A stretch of DNA of 53,776 nt from Peptostreptococcus anaerobius VPI 4330 = DSM 2949. Its GTDB lineage: Bacteria; Bacillota; Clostridia; Peptostreptococcales; Peptostreptococcaceae. The stretch is taken from NCBI RefSeq assembly GCF_000381525.1, contig NZ_KB906614.1:1-53776 (forward strand). The letters run 5' to 3'. The notes beneath the pieces were generated by a model that was not told the DNA's origin, did no database searches, and saw only the letters and a list, made by a program, of their open reading frames with translations. Shown here in pieces: positions 18,461 to 27,707 of this stretch (position 1 is the stretch's first letter; every line of letters begins with the position of its first letter). Position numbers and translations under genes: made by a program.

Positions 18461-19577
18461 CTATAAGTTTTGTTTCTTGAGGTATTCAAACATAAAATCG
18501 TCTAAGCTACCGTCCATAACGGCGTCTACATTTGTATTTTCCTTGTTGGTCCTATGGTCCTTGACCAACTTGTAGGGTTGAAATACATATGACCTTATCT
18601 GGCTACCCCAAGATATCTGTGTATATTTGCCTTGTAGGTCCTCTATTTTTTCTTTGTTTTCTTCTTCCTTTATCTGAATCAACTTGGATATTAGCATCTT
18701 CATAGCCACATCCTTGTTAATCCTCTGGCTCCTCTCATTTTGGCACTGAACTACTATTCCTGTTGGCAAGTGGGTAATCCTGACAGCTGAGTCAGTCGTG
18801 TTTACGTGCTGACCTCCAGCCCCTGATGACCTGTAGGTATCTATCTTCAGGTCATTTGGATTTATATTTATATCTGAATCATCTTCTATCTCAGGTAGTA
18901 CGTCAACTGAAGCAAATGATGTGTGCCTCTTGCCCGAAGAATCAAATGGAGATATTCTAACCAGGCGGTGGACTCCCTTTTCAGACTTTAAGTATCCATA
19001 GGCGTTTACACCACTGACCATAAGACTGGCTGTCTTTATGCCTGCCTCTGGGTCCGATATTATATCCAAGAGCTTGACTTTTAGACCTCTGCCCTCAGAC
19101 CACCTAATATACATCCTCAACAACATCTGGGCCCAATCCTGAGCATCAAGCCCTCCTGTGCCTGAATTTATAGACAAGATGGCATTGTTGGAGTCATATT
19201 CTCCACTGAACAATAGCTCCATTGTCGTATTCACTATCTTTTCATTTACATCGCTGATATAGGCCACCAACTGGTCCTCTATCGTCTTGTCCTCCTCTGA
19301 ATCACTAGTCTCTTCTGCCATCTCTATTAATACGGATATATCTTCTAACTGGCCGACCAAAGAATCATAGTCCTCTATCTTAGACGTGAGTTGCTTGTTT
19401 TCCTGTAGTATCCTATTGGCATGGTCGCTATCCTCCCAAAAGCCCTGGTCTTCCATACTGGCATTTATATCTGCTTGTCTAGTCTTTAGGCTATCCAAGT
19501 CAAAGAGAAACACCTAACTCTCTTACTTTTGAAGTCAATTCTTCATATTCTGACTTATAATCCTGTAAATTAATCAT
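18461..19577 (-). CDS. prfB: Peptide chain release factor 2, with programmed +1 frameshift
   Basis: Recognises UAA and UGA stop codons and triggers peptide release. The first 25 codons (from ATG 19577, MINLQDYKSEYEELTSKVRE...) end at CTT TGA; translation must slip +1 at CTT to continue as DLDSLKTRQADINA and the remaining ~345 residues. SPF anticodon-like tripeptide (RISPFDSSGKRHTS) and catalytic GGQ (SSGAGGQHVNTTDSAV) are present. ATG 19577 is chosen because AGGAGG is 7 bases away; ATG 19583 is too close. A GTG-started ORF beginning at 19513 would miss the N-terminal domain. It follows secA, behind a terminator. Confidence 0.95.
19500..19510 (-). promoter_or_regulatory. prfB: RF2 autoregulatory frameshift site
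   Basis: On the minus strand the mRNA reads TCT CTT TGA C. The slippery CTT is 19505-19503 and the in-frame TGA is 19502-19500, the canonical RF2 arrangement. Low RF2 stalls at TGA and favours the +1 slip. The Shine-Dalgarno-like stimulator is weaker (AGGTG) than the E. coli AGGGGG. Confidence 0.95.
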
Positions 19578-19634
19578 CAGCATACCTCCTCGTATCTTTT
19601 ACAATTATTATCGGCACTTACCAATAATATGATA

Positions 19635-19670
19635 AATTAAAAATATGCCACCTAATAATAGGCGGCATAT
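19635..19670 (-). terminator. Terminator of secA
   Basis: On the minus strand ATATGCCGCC, 8-base loop, GGTGGCATAT (one G-T or mismatch), then TTTTAATTT. Lies between secA and prfB, so prfB may be read only by readthrough or a separate promoter. Confidence 0.75.
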
Positions 19671-19685
19671 TTTTATATATCTTAC

Positions 19686-22370
19686 TTATCTTCCGCAACA
19701 GTTCTTATATTTCTTACCTGAACCGCATGGGCAAGGATCATTTCTTCCAACGCGTGGTTTGTCATTTACCTGTGTTATTGGAGCGTGTTCTTTTCCTTCT
19801 GTATCAGGTGATTCTAAATTATCAACATCTACTACAGCCTTTCTCTCAACAGGAACTTCGACCTGTATATTGAATAGGTAGGCAACAGTATCCTCTCTGA
19901 TAAGCTTGTTCATGTCGTCAAACATCTCGAAACCTTCCATCTTGTAGGCTATTACTGGGTCTATCTGACCTATAGCCCTAAGACCTATACCCTGACGTAA
20001 CTGGTCCATAGCATCTATGTGGTCAATCCAATGGTTGTCAACAGACTGAAGAAGTATGATTCTTTCAACTTCTCTCATCCTCTCAGAACCTATGAACTCT
20101 TCTTTTTCATTGTATATGGCCATCATCTTGTCATATGTAGCCTCTATAGCATCCTGTGGTAGAAGTCCTGAGTAGTCTATATCGTCAATCTGTCCACCTG
20201 GAACAAACTTGTGGTATAGGTGGCCCTTAAAACTCTCTACATCCAATGTTCCCTTTTCATCTGTATAAAGGTTGGCTGCATCTGCAATTACATCCTTCAT
20301 CATATCTTGAATCTGGTCTTGTAGGTTTTCTCCTGATAAAACTCTCTTTCTCTCTGTGTAGATTATTTCTCTTTGCTTGTTCATTACATCATCGTATTCA
20401 AGAACGTGCTTTCTAATACCGAAGTTCTTTCCTTCAACCTTCTTCTGAGCATTTTCTATAGACTTTGTAAGCATCCTATGTTCTATTGGAGTCTCGTCAT
20501 CCATGCCTAGTTTACCTAGTAGTCCCTGGACTTTTTCACTACCAAACAACCTCATAAGATCGTCATCAAGCCCTATATAGAATCTTGATGCACCTGGGTC
20601 ACCCTGACGACCAGCACGACCTCTTAACTGGTTATCTATACGTCTAGACTCATGTCTTTCTGTACCTATGATACAAAGACCACCAGCCTTGATTACTTCT
20701 TCCTGTTCCTTGTCTGTTATCTTCTTGAAGTCTTCATATAGCTTCTTGTAAGTGCTTCTAGCTGCATCGTACTCTTCATTTTCTTCTACACCGGCAATTT
20801 CATTGGCATTGTTAACCCTGTTGATCATCTCGTCAGTGAAGTTTAGCCTCTTCATTTCTCTTAGGGCCATAAATGCTGGAGACCCACCTAGTAGAATGTC
20901 TGTACCTCTACCTGCCATATTTGTAGCTATAGTCACTGCTCCTAGTCTACCTGCCTGGGCTATTATCTCAGCCTCTTTTTCATGGTACTTGGCATTTAGG
21001 ACTTCATGAGCTATACCTCTTTCAGTAAGGATCTCAGAAAGTAATTCTGATTTTTCTATTGATACAGTACCAACTAGAACTGGCTGGTTCTTGGCATGTC
21101 TTTCTTCTATATCCCTAGCCACAGCATGGAACTTGGCCATCTGGTTGGCATATACTGAATCTGCTAGGTCCTCTCTTATTGTAGGCTTGTTTGTAGGAAC
21201 CTGGAATACGTCCATCTTGTAGATTGACTTGAATTCTTCCTCTTCAGTCTTAGCTGTACCAGTCATTCCTGATAGCTTGCTGTACATTCTAAAGTAGTTC
21301 TGGAATGTTATAGTAGCAAGAGTCTTAGACTCCCTCTGGATTGTAAGACCTTCCTTGGCTTCTATAGCCTGATGTAGTCCATCTGAATACCTTCTACCAA
21401 ACATCAGACGTCCTGTAAATTCGTCAACTATGATGATTTCGTCATCCTTAGCAACATAGTCAACGTCCTTTTTCATTATTACATGGGCCTTTAGGGCCTG
21501 ATTTATATGGTGATAAAGTTCAGTATGCTCTAAAGTTGTTATATTTTCAACGTTGAAGTATACTTCAGCCTTCTTTATACCAGACTCTGTAAGCGATACT
21601 GCCTTGTCCTTTTCTTCCTTTTCATAGTCGTCTTCATCCAAAGTCATGATAAATACATTGGCATCTGAGTATAGGTGAGTAGACTTGTCCCCAGGTCCTG
21701 ATATGATAAGAGGAGTTCTAGCTTCATCGACTAGGATTGAATCGACCTCATCGACTATAGCATAGTTAAGTCCTCTTTGAACCATCTGTTCTTCATGGAT
21801 TACCATATTGTCCTTTAGGTAGTCAAATCCGTACTCATTGTTTGTACCATATGTGATATCACATTCATACTGTTTCTTCCTAACCTGTGGGTTCTGGCCA
21901 TGAACTATTACACCTACACTTAAGCCCAAAAATTCATATACTTTGGCCATCTGATCACGGTCACGCTTTGCTAGGTAATCATTGACTGTAACCACGTGAA
22001 CACCCTTTCCTTCAAGAGCATTTAAATACACTGGACAAGTTGCAACAAGCGTCTTACCTTCACCAGTCTTCATCTCTGCTATACGACCCTGATGTAGGAC
22101 CATACCACCTATCAACTGAACCCTGAAGTGTCTCATTCCAAGTATTCTAGTAGAAGCCTCTCTTACAACAGCGAATGCATCTACAAGTATATCATCAAGA
22201 GTTTCTCCATTTGCTAGTCTTTCTTTAAAAATAGTAGTCATGCCCTGAAGTTCTTCGTCTGTCATAGCCTTATACTTGTCTCCAACAGCGTCTATCTTAT
22301 CGACTATCTTGTTAAATTCTTTTAAATCTTTTCTATCGGCCATGTTAAATAGCCCGTCTAAAAAGCCCAT
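19686..22370 (-). CDS. secA: Preprotein translocase ATPase SecA
   Basis: Motor ATPase of the Sec secretion system. 894 residues, in the typical range. Walker [20 protein letters not shown] near residue 102, [20 protein letters not shown], the GTDILLGG region and [20 protein letters not shown] are present. The C terminus carries the zinc-binding [13 protein letters not shown] motif that contacts SecB or ribosomes in other bacteria; the same motif begins the SEC-C gene at 52170. AGGAG lies 8 bases before the ATG. raiA/hpf usually lies just upstream in Firmicutes but is absent; a noncoding RNA is there instead. Confidence 0.98.
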   Translation of the reverse strand: MGFLDGLFNMADRKDLKEFNKIVDKIDAVGDKYKAMTDEELQGMTTIFKERLANGETLDDILVDAFAVVREASTRILGMRHFRVQLIGGMVLHQGRIAEMKTGEGKTLVATCPVYLNALEGKGVHVVTVNDYLAKRDRDQMAKVYEFLGLSVGVIVHGQNPQVRKKQYECDITYGTNNEYGFDYLKDNMVIHEEQMVQRGLNYAIVDEVDSILVDEARTPLIISGPGDKSTHLYSDANVFIMTLDEDDYEKEEKDKAVSLTESGIKKAEVYFNVENITTLEHTELYHHINQALKAHVIMKKDVDYVAKDDEIIIVDEFTGRLMFGRRYSDGLHQAIEAKEGLTIQRESKTLATITFQNYFRMYSKLSGMTGTAKTEEEEFKSIYKMDVFQVPTNKPTIREDLADSVYANQMAKFHAVARDIEERHAKNQPVLVGTVSIEKSELLSEILTERGIAHEVLNAKYHEKEAEIIAQAGRLGAVTIATNMAGRGTDILLGGSPAFMALREMKRLNFTDEMINRVNNANEIAGVEENEEYDAARSTYKKLYEDFKKITDKEQEEVIKAGGLCIIGTERHESRRIDNQLRGRAGRQGDPGASRFYIGLDDDLMRLFGSEKVQGLLGKLGMDDETPIEHRMLTKSIENAQKKVEGKNFGIRKHVLEYDDVMNKQREIIYTERKRVLSGENLQDQIQDMMKDVIADAANLYTDEKGTLDVESFKGHLYHKFVPGGQIDDIDYSGLLPQDAIEATYDKMMAIYNEKEEFIGSERMREVERIILLQSVDNHWIDHIDAMDQLRQGIGLRAIGQIDPVIAYKMEGFEMFDDMNKLIREDTVAYLFNIQVEVPVERKAVVDVDNLESPDTEGKEHAPITQVNDKPRVGRNDPCPCGSGKKYKNCCGR

Positions 22371-22572
22371 ATTTTAATCTCCTTTTATTTATTTTTCTTT
22401 ATTAACATCTTAATTTATCTATAAAATTCAGTTAACACAATAAAATTGCACATATATTATCTATTTTAACACAAATATATTTTTTTGAATATACCTAATA
22501 CTTGATATAACAATAAAATTTCTCACTAATTACTAGTATAACATACAATGCTAATGAAAATATTAACTGTAG

Positions 22573-22604
22573 AAATAAAAAAGCCCCCAAAAAAATTTGG
22601 AGAC
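22573..22604 (-). terminator. Terminator of the noncoding RNA at 22575-22815
   Basis: On the minus strand GTCTCCAAA pairs with TTTGGGGGC (9 bp, two G-T), 4-base loop, followed by TTTTTTATTT. Confidence 0.85.
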
Positions 22605-22815
22605 CTTATTTTTATTTGGCTGACCTGATCTTTGACCCCACACTCGCCTGCTGGAACTTTCGCTTCGGGGTTACCTCACTACTAGCCCTCTCGATTTTGT
22701 ATCGGCAGGTCTTACTTCTAAGCCGCGCCATGCTCACTCTTCCATTTTTAGAAGTAGCTTACGTGGATCCCTTTGCCCGCGACTGGCTTGGACTTGCAAC
22801 CACAGACCCAAATAC
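22575..22815 (-). ncRNA. Structured noncoding RNA upstream of secA (candidate raiA-motif RNA)
   Basis: About 240 bases, clearly GC-richer than neighbouring intergenic DNA, with a near-perfect promoter (22822-22850) and a strong terminator, and without a convincing reading frame. Self-complementary blocks are visible: TACTTCTAA (22713-22721) with TTAGAAGTA (22748-22756), TGACCCC with GGGGTTA, a CGAT/ATCG hairpin, and GACCTG with CAGGTC. In clostridia the intergenic region upstream of raiA/hpf-secA-prfB carries the raiA-motif RNA, an abundant structured RNA of unknown function. Position, size and structure richness fit that family, but I could not run a covariance model. 6S RNA is an alternative. 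The region is certainly RNA-like; the family name is inference. Confidence 0.7.
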
Positions 22816-22821
22816 TTTTAT

Positions 22822-22850
22822 ATCATATATTTATTTTCAGCAAATGTCAA
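22822..22850 (-). promoter_or_regulatory. Sigma-A promoter of the noncoding RNA
   Basis: On the minus strand TTGACA (22850-22845), 17-base spacer, TATGAT (22827-22822). Start predicted near 22815. It begins 15 bases after the stop of the CWB2 gene. Confidence 0.85.
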
Positions 22851-22864
22851 TATATTTTGCAAAC

Positions 22865-24709
22865 TTACTGGTTGTACCTAAGTGCATTTGGAAGGAACCT
22901 ACAACCCCAAGCACCTATAACGCCTGTTGTCTCTATTGCTAGACCATTTGGACCAGCTGAGTGGATTATCATCGGTCTACCACCGTTCCTACCTAGATAG
23001 ATCATGGCGTGGTTGTATATATTTGAACCGCTGCTGCAATACAACAAGTCTCCACCGAACAGATTGTTCCAATTGCGTGGAACGTACTTAAATCCATACT
23101 GGTTGGCCATCTGGTATTGAAGCCTTACCATTATATATCCTCTCTCTGAGTTCAAATTCCTTATGATTTCAGGTCCTGGAATCAATACGCCAAACTCCTT
23201 ATAGGCTGCATAAGGTAGCCCACAGCAGTATACACCCTGACCATTTTTTAGGTTTGTTCCTATCCACCTATATGGCAGGTAGTCATACTTAGCAGCAAAG
23301 TTGGCAACCTTCTGAGACTTAAATCTCTGGGCTGAATCAGACCTATTTATCCATTCATTATCTATCTTTATTTCGTTGTTTGTAGGCGCCGACCATCTCA
23401 CATACTTGGCAGGTCTACCAGTCCTCTTAGCCCCTGTTCTTACAGCTCCATTATCAGCAAACCAGTAACAATGTGGTCCTGTTGTAAATACTCCGTTCCT
23501 ATACATTTCATATGATTCAGGAGAGAAATATCTATTGGCACCGTCTATGTAATTCCATCCCCTAACCAATCCATTTGGCATTGTTGAATAGTATTTTTTA
23601 CCAAACATAGAAATCCAACCATTTCTTATAGAACCATCACCTGCTAGGACATACTTTTTATTTCCTATCTTAACCATACCCTCAGTTTTTGAATTGTACT
23701 TTAGGTACTCACTAGTGGAATTGTTCTTAATGAAATTCTTTCCGCCTTCATTAACTATTGTATACTTTCCTAGAGATGCTATATCTCTGGCCGGATCCTC
23801 TGGTTCTACACCTTCAAGAGCAAGCTTTACTCTTTCATCTGATACAGCACCTTGACCACCTACTACAAATATTTCATCTGCATAAGAAGCCATATCCATT
23901 ATTCTAGGATCCTTATGACGAGGGGCTAACACAACATCCGCTTCCCTAGCATTTGCAATGTTGACAGAGCTCAGTGCATCAGCAAAATTATCCCCACTTA
24001 CCAAGACCATATTAGCAGCATCAGTCATTTGGGCAATTTTAGCAGAAGTATCATATCTATCTTTACCAGATATTCTTATACCCTCATTTATTGACACACT
24101 GTTTTCGCCACCGAATACATAATCAACACTAGCCTCTATATCACTTGAAATTTTGGTATCATCAGCTTCAACCAAGGCTAGACCTATCTCTTTTTCTTTT
24201 ATAAATCTTGAAGCACTTAGGGCATCTGGATACATCCTACCATTGGCAACGCCTACATGATCATAACCAGCTTCTTTAAGGGTACTGATATTTGTCAAAT
24301 ACCTATTGCTTCCATAAAGCCTCTTAACTTCAACACCAGTCGGTTCAAGTCTCGATACAAAACTCTCTGGTATGGAGTTTTGACCACCTATTATGTAGAC
24401 TTTTTTAAAGCCTCCATTAGATACATAGGATGACATATCTTCACTACCTCTAACTAAGACCAACTTGGCATCAAACCTGTTACAGATATTAACTGAACTT
24501 AGGGCATCTGCAAATTCATTACCACTGGCGAATACAAGTATTTCAGATTCCATATAATCTGCTGACTCCATAGATGTCCTGTATCTTTCTGGACCTGATA
24601 CCCTTCTCGGTTGGTATTCTGCATAAGAAGGGCCAACTGTAGAAAGACCCATTAAAATGGACAAACCTATAGCTGACAATAGACTTACTTTTGTTTTTTT
24701 CTTAATCAT
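22865..24709 (-). CDS. Secreted cell-wall protein: CWB2 repeats, glucan-binding-like repeats and NlpC/P60-like peptidase
   Basis: 614 residues. A signal peptide (MIKKKTKVSLLSAIGLSILMG, cut after SYA) precedes three cell-wall-binding type 2 modules (about 33-330), which in Clostridioides difficile anchor S-layer and Cwp proteins to the PSII polymer. Then come WY/G-rich choline- or glucan-binding-like repeats (about 345-440) and a C-terminal NlpC/P60 fold. Its expected catalytic DCSGF motif reads YCCGL (near 492); candidate histidines are in NHAMIYLG and IIHSAG. It probably cleaves or binds peptidoglycan peptides at the surface. Promoter at 24798-24826; AGGAGG before the ATG. Single-gene unit. 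Confidence 0.85.
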   Translation of the reverse strand: MIKKKTKVSLLSAIGLSILMGLSTVGPSYAEYQPRRVSGPERYRTSMESADYMESEILVFASGNEFADALSSVNICNRFDAKLVLVRGSEDMSSYVSNGGFKKVYIIGGQNSIPESFVSRLEPTGVEVKRLYGSNRYLTNISTLKEAGYDHVGVANGRMYPDALSASRFIKEKEIGLALVEADDTKISSDIEASVDYVFGGENSVSINEGIRISGKDRYDTSAKIAQMTDAANMVLVSGDNFADALSSVNIANAREADVVLAPRHKDPRIMDMASYADEIFVVGGQGAVSDERVKLALEGVEPEDPARDIASLGKYTIVNEGGKNFIKNNSTSEYLKYNSKTEGMVKIGNKKYVLAGDGSIRNGWISMFGKKYYSTMPNGLVRGWNYIDGANRYFSPESYEMYRNGVFTTGPHCYWFADNGAVRTGAKRTGRPAKYVRWSAPTNNEIKIDNEWINRSDSAQRFKSQKVANFAAKYDYLPYRWIGTNLKNGQGVYCCGLPYAAYKEFGVLIPGPEIIRNLNSERGYIMVRLQYQMANQYGFKYVPRNWNNLFGGDLLYCSSGSNIYNHAMIYLGRNGGRPMIIHSAGPNGLAIETTGVIGAWGCRFLPNALRYNQ

Positions 24710-24797
24710 AATTCCTCCTAAAATAAAGTATTTTACAAATATAAGTTCGGCTCAAATTTAACAATTGATAATGTTATATTTATAGTTTCATACTATC

Positions 24798-24826
24798 ATA
24801 TTATCACGCAAACTTTTTCACATCAA
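24798..24826 (-). promoter_or_regulatory. Probable sigma-A promoter of the CWB2 gene
   Basis: On the minus strand TTGATG (24826-24821), 17-base spacer, TAATAT (24803-24798); leader about 80 bases. Confidence 0.55.
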
Positions 24827-24893
24827 TAGAAATATACGATTTTTCTTAATTCCTTATTTTAATTAGTAAATATCTCGAAAAAATATTATATAC

Positions 24894-24944
24894 TTAATTT
24901 TTATCCATTAAAATTTAATTTTCATCCGTTAAGACTTAATTTTA
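24894..24944. repeat. 21-bp direct repeat, 2.4 copies
   Basis: Copies at 24894-24914 and 24915-24935 (TTAATTTT.ATCC.TTAA..) and a partial copy at 24936-24944. It lies about 70-120 bases upstream of the CWB2 promoter and just behind the prepilin peptidase gene. The rest of the 24710-25012 gap is AT-rich and shows nothing else. Confidence 0.65.
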
Positions 24945-25012
24945 CAGCTCAATTCACTTTATACTAACTAATTATATCCTCTATAAATCACACCCAGTTA
25001 AATATCTTCATT

Positions 25013-25645
25013 TCAGAGTATAAATGCCATACATATAAAGGGACCTAGACCAACTCTTTCTTCAAGCTCACCGTATATAAAATAATTAATCACCAAATAG
25101 CTAGCTGCTAGCATATAGGAAAGGAAAAATACCACTGTAGTCGCATAATAACCCATATGCAGAGTAATAATAAAATATAGGTAGGGATCAGCTCCACCCA
25201 TAGCCCCTTTTATTTTGCTTAAACTAAGGGTCAGTGCGAATATTATAAGACTTGAGATAAGATTTTCAGGGCAAGATCCCAAAACAAGATTAATCCATTC
25301 TCTACCATAGTATAAAACATAGTCTGTACCATACTTTATAAAATACTCAATAAGGTTTACTGTCCCAAAAGATATCCCCACTACAAGCTGGACTATCAAC
25401 AAAAAACATAAGTCTATATCATATATGTACCTCCACCTAGAGTCCACCCATGATATTAAAAAAATTGGACCCAATAAATAAGCCTTGTAGGAGTTGCTCG
25501 GATTTTGCAAGTAGATATAGGTAAGTACTAGTATTTGCATAAAAAAAATCCCTATAAGTATCTTAAAATCAAAATCTATACCTTGGTCCTCATATACCTG
25601 CCCAAGCCTAAATATAGTGTATATACTAGAAAATATCGCTACCAT
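25013..25645 (-). CDS. Type IV prepilin peptidase-like membrane protease (A24 family), divergent
   Basis: 210 residues with six to seven hydrophobic segments. Two aspartates in the expected places identify the family: SWVDSRWRYIYD (canonical WIDLRTKIIPD) and GAMGGADPYLYF (canonical GMGGGDVKL). The N-terminal cysteine-rich methyltransferase domain of full-length PilD is missing, so only cleavage is expected. It starts within the last codons of the PilT-like gene (7-base overlap). Pilin, PilB and PilC genes are not nearby. Which prepilins it cleaves is unknown. Confidence 0.75.
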   Translation of the reverse strand: MVAIFSSIYTIFRLGQVYEDQGIDFDFKILIGIFFMQILVLTYIYLQNPSNSYKAYLLGPIFLISWVDSRWRYIYDIDLCFLLIVQLVVGISFGTVNLIEYFIKYGTDYVLYYGREWINLVLGSCPENLISSLIIFALTLSLSKIKGAMGGADPYLYFIITLHMGYYATTVVFFLSYMLAASYLVINYFIYGELEERVGLGPFICMAFIL

Positions 25646-26706
25646 ATCCCTATACTTCCTCCCCCAACCTTTCTCCTGCAGTAATTAATATCCAAGCAGT
25701 TATTGATAAGATCACTTGAAGATATCTCACCATTTTTATAGAGACCTATCAAATCATCATCCATCATATTCATTTCTTTTGACTTACCTGTAGACATATA
25801 GTTGGGTATCTGGTTGGTCTTGCCCTCCCTGATCATATTGGCAACAGACTTGTCTACAAACAATATATCAAAACAAGGCTTTCTCCCCTTGATTGTCTGT
25901 ACTAGGTTTTGGGATATTACAGCCTTCAAGACTAGGGCTAGGTTGCTTGCCACCTTGTCTCTTTCAGAAATACTAAACATATCCATTATCCTATCTATGC
26001 TCTGTGATGCGCCCATAGTATGTATTGTAGCTATGCACAAATGTCCCGTCTCAGACGCTCTAAGGGCTATCTTGAGGGTTTCTTCATCCCTTATTTCCCC
26101 TATTACAATCACATCAGGGTCCTGTCTAAGAGAGTTAACCAAGCCCCTATTAAATGACTGGGTATCTATCCCAACCTCTCTTTGACTTATTAGGGATTTT
26201 TTAGATTCAAACTCATACTCTATTGGGTCTTCTATGGTTATGATATGCTTTTGGTAGTTGATATTTATCTCCTCAACTATAGCTGCCATGCTGGTTGACT
26301 TTCCAGAACCTGTTGGTCCTGATATTATAACTAGTCCGGATTTCATTGCAGCAACTTTCTTAAAACAATTAGGTAATTCCATATCCTTTATAGTCTTTAC
26401 ATCCGCTACAATCTTTCTCATTACCAGACCTAACTTTCCCCTTGTAACAAACATATTGCACCTGTACCTCATAGGTGCAAGTTCCAAGGAAAAATCCACC
26501 TCATTTTCAGTTAGATTCTGTATGTATAACTCAAACCTCTGCCAACCTATCAGGTCCCTAAAGTCATCCCTATTTAATTTATAGTCATACCGCTTCAATC
26601 TACCCACTTCCCTGTAGTAAATGTCCGTCCCCTCTCTCAGGTGAAAGTCTGAAATATCCCTTTCTTGTAAGGCTTCCATGATTTTAATGACACACTTATC
26701 TTCCAT
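25639..26706 (-). CDS. pilT: PilT-like type IV pilus retraction ATPase
   Basis: 355 residues. PilT features: Walker A GPTGSGKST near residue 130, the Asp box ITIEDPIEYE, Walker B QDPDVIVIGEIRDEET, the His box ATIHTMGASQSIDRI, and an N-terminal ISDFHLREGTDIYYR segment equal to the SDLHL motif of PilT. It hydrolyses ATP to retract or drive a pilus and so needs PilB, PilC and pilins encoded elsewhere. A GGGGTGG sequence precedes the ATG. It is translationally coupled to the prepilin peptidase-like gene. Confidence 0.88.
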   Translation of the reverse strand: MEDKCVIKIMEALQERDISDFHLREGTDIYYREVGRLKRYDYKLNRDDFRDLIGWQRFELYIQNLTENEVDFSLELAPMRYRCNMFVTRGKLGLVMRKIVADVKTIKDMELPNCFKKVAAMKSGLVIISGPTGSGKSTSMAAIVEEININYQKHIITIEDPIEYEFESKKSLISQREVGIDTQSFNRGLVNSLRQDPDVIVIGEIRDEETLKIALRASETGHLCIATIHTMGASQSIDRIMDMFSISERDKVASNLALVLKAVISQNLVQTIKGRKPCFDILFVDKSVANMIREGKTNQIPNYMSTGKSKEMNMMDDDLIGLYKNGEISSSDLINNCLDINYCRRKVGGGSIGIW

Positions 26707-26774
26707 ACCGTACCACCCCTCAACAAATACTTGCCATAAACTTTAATTGCCACGTTAGTTCATAGACATGATAT

Positions 26775-26817
26775 ATAAAAAATCAACCCCCTGTAACATA
26801 ATTTCACGCACAGGAGG
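26775..26817 (-). terminator. Terminator behind the ABC gene cluster
   Basis: On the minus strand CCTCCTGT, 15-base loop, ACAGGGGG, then TTGATTTTTT. Ends the transcript of the FtsX-type ABC genes and the exporter remnant. Confidence 0.7.
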
Positions 26818-26850
26818 TAATAAATTCCATTGAATATTTAATTTTAAAAA

Positions 26851-27018
26851 CTATTCGCTATAATATAAATTTCTATATTCGCCAGAGTTGACTAATAAAT
26901 CTTCATGTCTTCCCTCTACAACAACTCTACCATTATTCAACAAACTTCTCTCACCTATCTTTGTGTCCATACAATCCTTTAAGAAAAATCTTTTTAGGTT
27001 TCTATTTTTTTCTTTCAT
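26851..27018 (-). pseudogene. C-terminal remnant of an ABC exporter (or a 55-residue ORF)
   Basis: An open frame of 55 codons starts inside the end of the ABC ATPase gene. Its second half, NNGRVVVEGRHEDLLVNSGEY plus RNLYYSE, is the standard C terminus of ABC exporter ATPases (G-x-I-VE-x-GtHeeLl...G-Y-x-L). No Walker A, signature or membrane part is present, so it is most likely a leftover of a deleted exporter that stood behind the 27002 gene. It could be transcribed with that operon. Confidence 0.7.
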
Positions 27019-27682
27019 CCTTAATTATTTTCCCATCACTTATAGTTATAATCCTATCTGCTTGGTCTGCTATATTTTCATCATGTGTTATCATCACTAA
27101 GGTTTGATTTAGCTCGCTCACAGTGTTTGTCAATAAATCCATAACCTCTGTTGTTGTTTTACTGTCCAGATTCCCTGTTGGCTCATCTGCAAAAATTATC
27201 GATGGCTTGTTGGACAAGGCTCGTGCTATTGCAACTCTTTGTTGCTGTCCTCCAGACAATTCATTAGGGAATTTTTTGAGTTGGTCTTCTAGTCCGACCT
27301 TTTTTACTACACTCATAATATACTCTTTATCTTCTTTTTTGCCATCAAGTTGAACGGGCAATACAATATTATCGTATACATTTAATACTGGTATGAGGTT
27401 GAAACTTTGAAATATAAATCCAAACTCCTGCCTTCTGATTTTTGATAGTTCATCATCACTTAAACTGTATATGTCTCTATTATCAAATTTCACCTTGCCA
27501 TGGGTTGGCCTGTCCAGTCCAGCTAGGCAGTGCAGTAGGGTACTTTTACCAGATCCACTAGTTCCCACTATTGCGGTGAATTTACCATTTTCTACGTCTA
27601 AGGATATACCATCAACTGCCTTCACTGTAGTCTCACTTTTACCATAATATTTTTTTATATCAATAAGTTCTAAATGCTTCAT
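27002..27682 (-). CDS. ABC transporter ATP-binding protein (MacB/LolD type)
   Basis: 227 residues. Walker A GTSGSGKST, Q-loop FQSFNLIPVLNVYDNI, signature LSGGQQQRVAIARAL, Walker B IIFADEPTGNLDSKT and the switch MITHDE are intact. This type powers FtsX-fold permeases in peptide sensing, bacitracin-type resistance or lipoprotein export, and it lies 25 bases behind such a permease. The start at 27682 has GGAGAGG upstream; an in-frame ATG at 27715 overlaps the permease end but lacks a site. Confidence 0.92.
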   Translation of the reverse strand: MKHLELIDIKKYYGKSETTVKAVDGISLDVENGKFTAIVGTSGSGKSTLLHCLAGLDRPTHGKVKFDNRDIYSLSDDELSKIRRQEFGFIFQSFNLIPVLNVYDNIVLPVQLDGKKEDKEYIMSVVKKVGLEDQLKKFPNELSGGQQQRVAIARALSNKPSIIFADEPTGNLDSKTTTEVMDLLTNTVSELNQTLVMITHDENIADQADRIITISDGKIIKDERKK

Positions 27683-27707
27683 ACATACACCTCTCCAAAA
27701 ATTTACA

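Noticed and set aside
22616-23000. Plus-strand reading frames across the noncoding RNA region and the CWB2 gene end
   Set aside because: No ribosome-binding site, no recognisable protein, and they cross an obvious promoter and terminator of the opposite strand.
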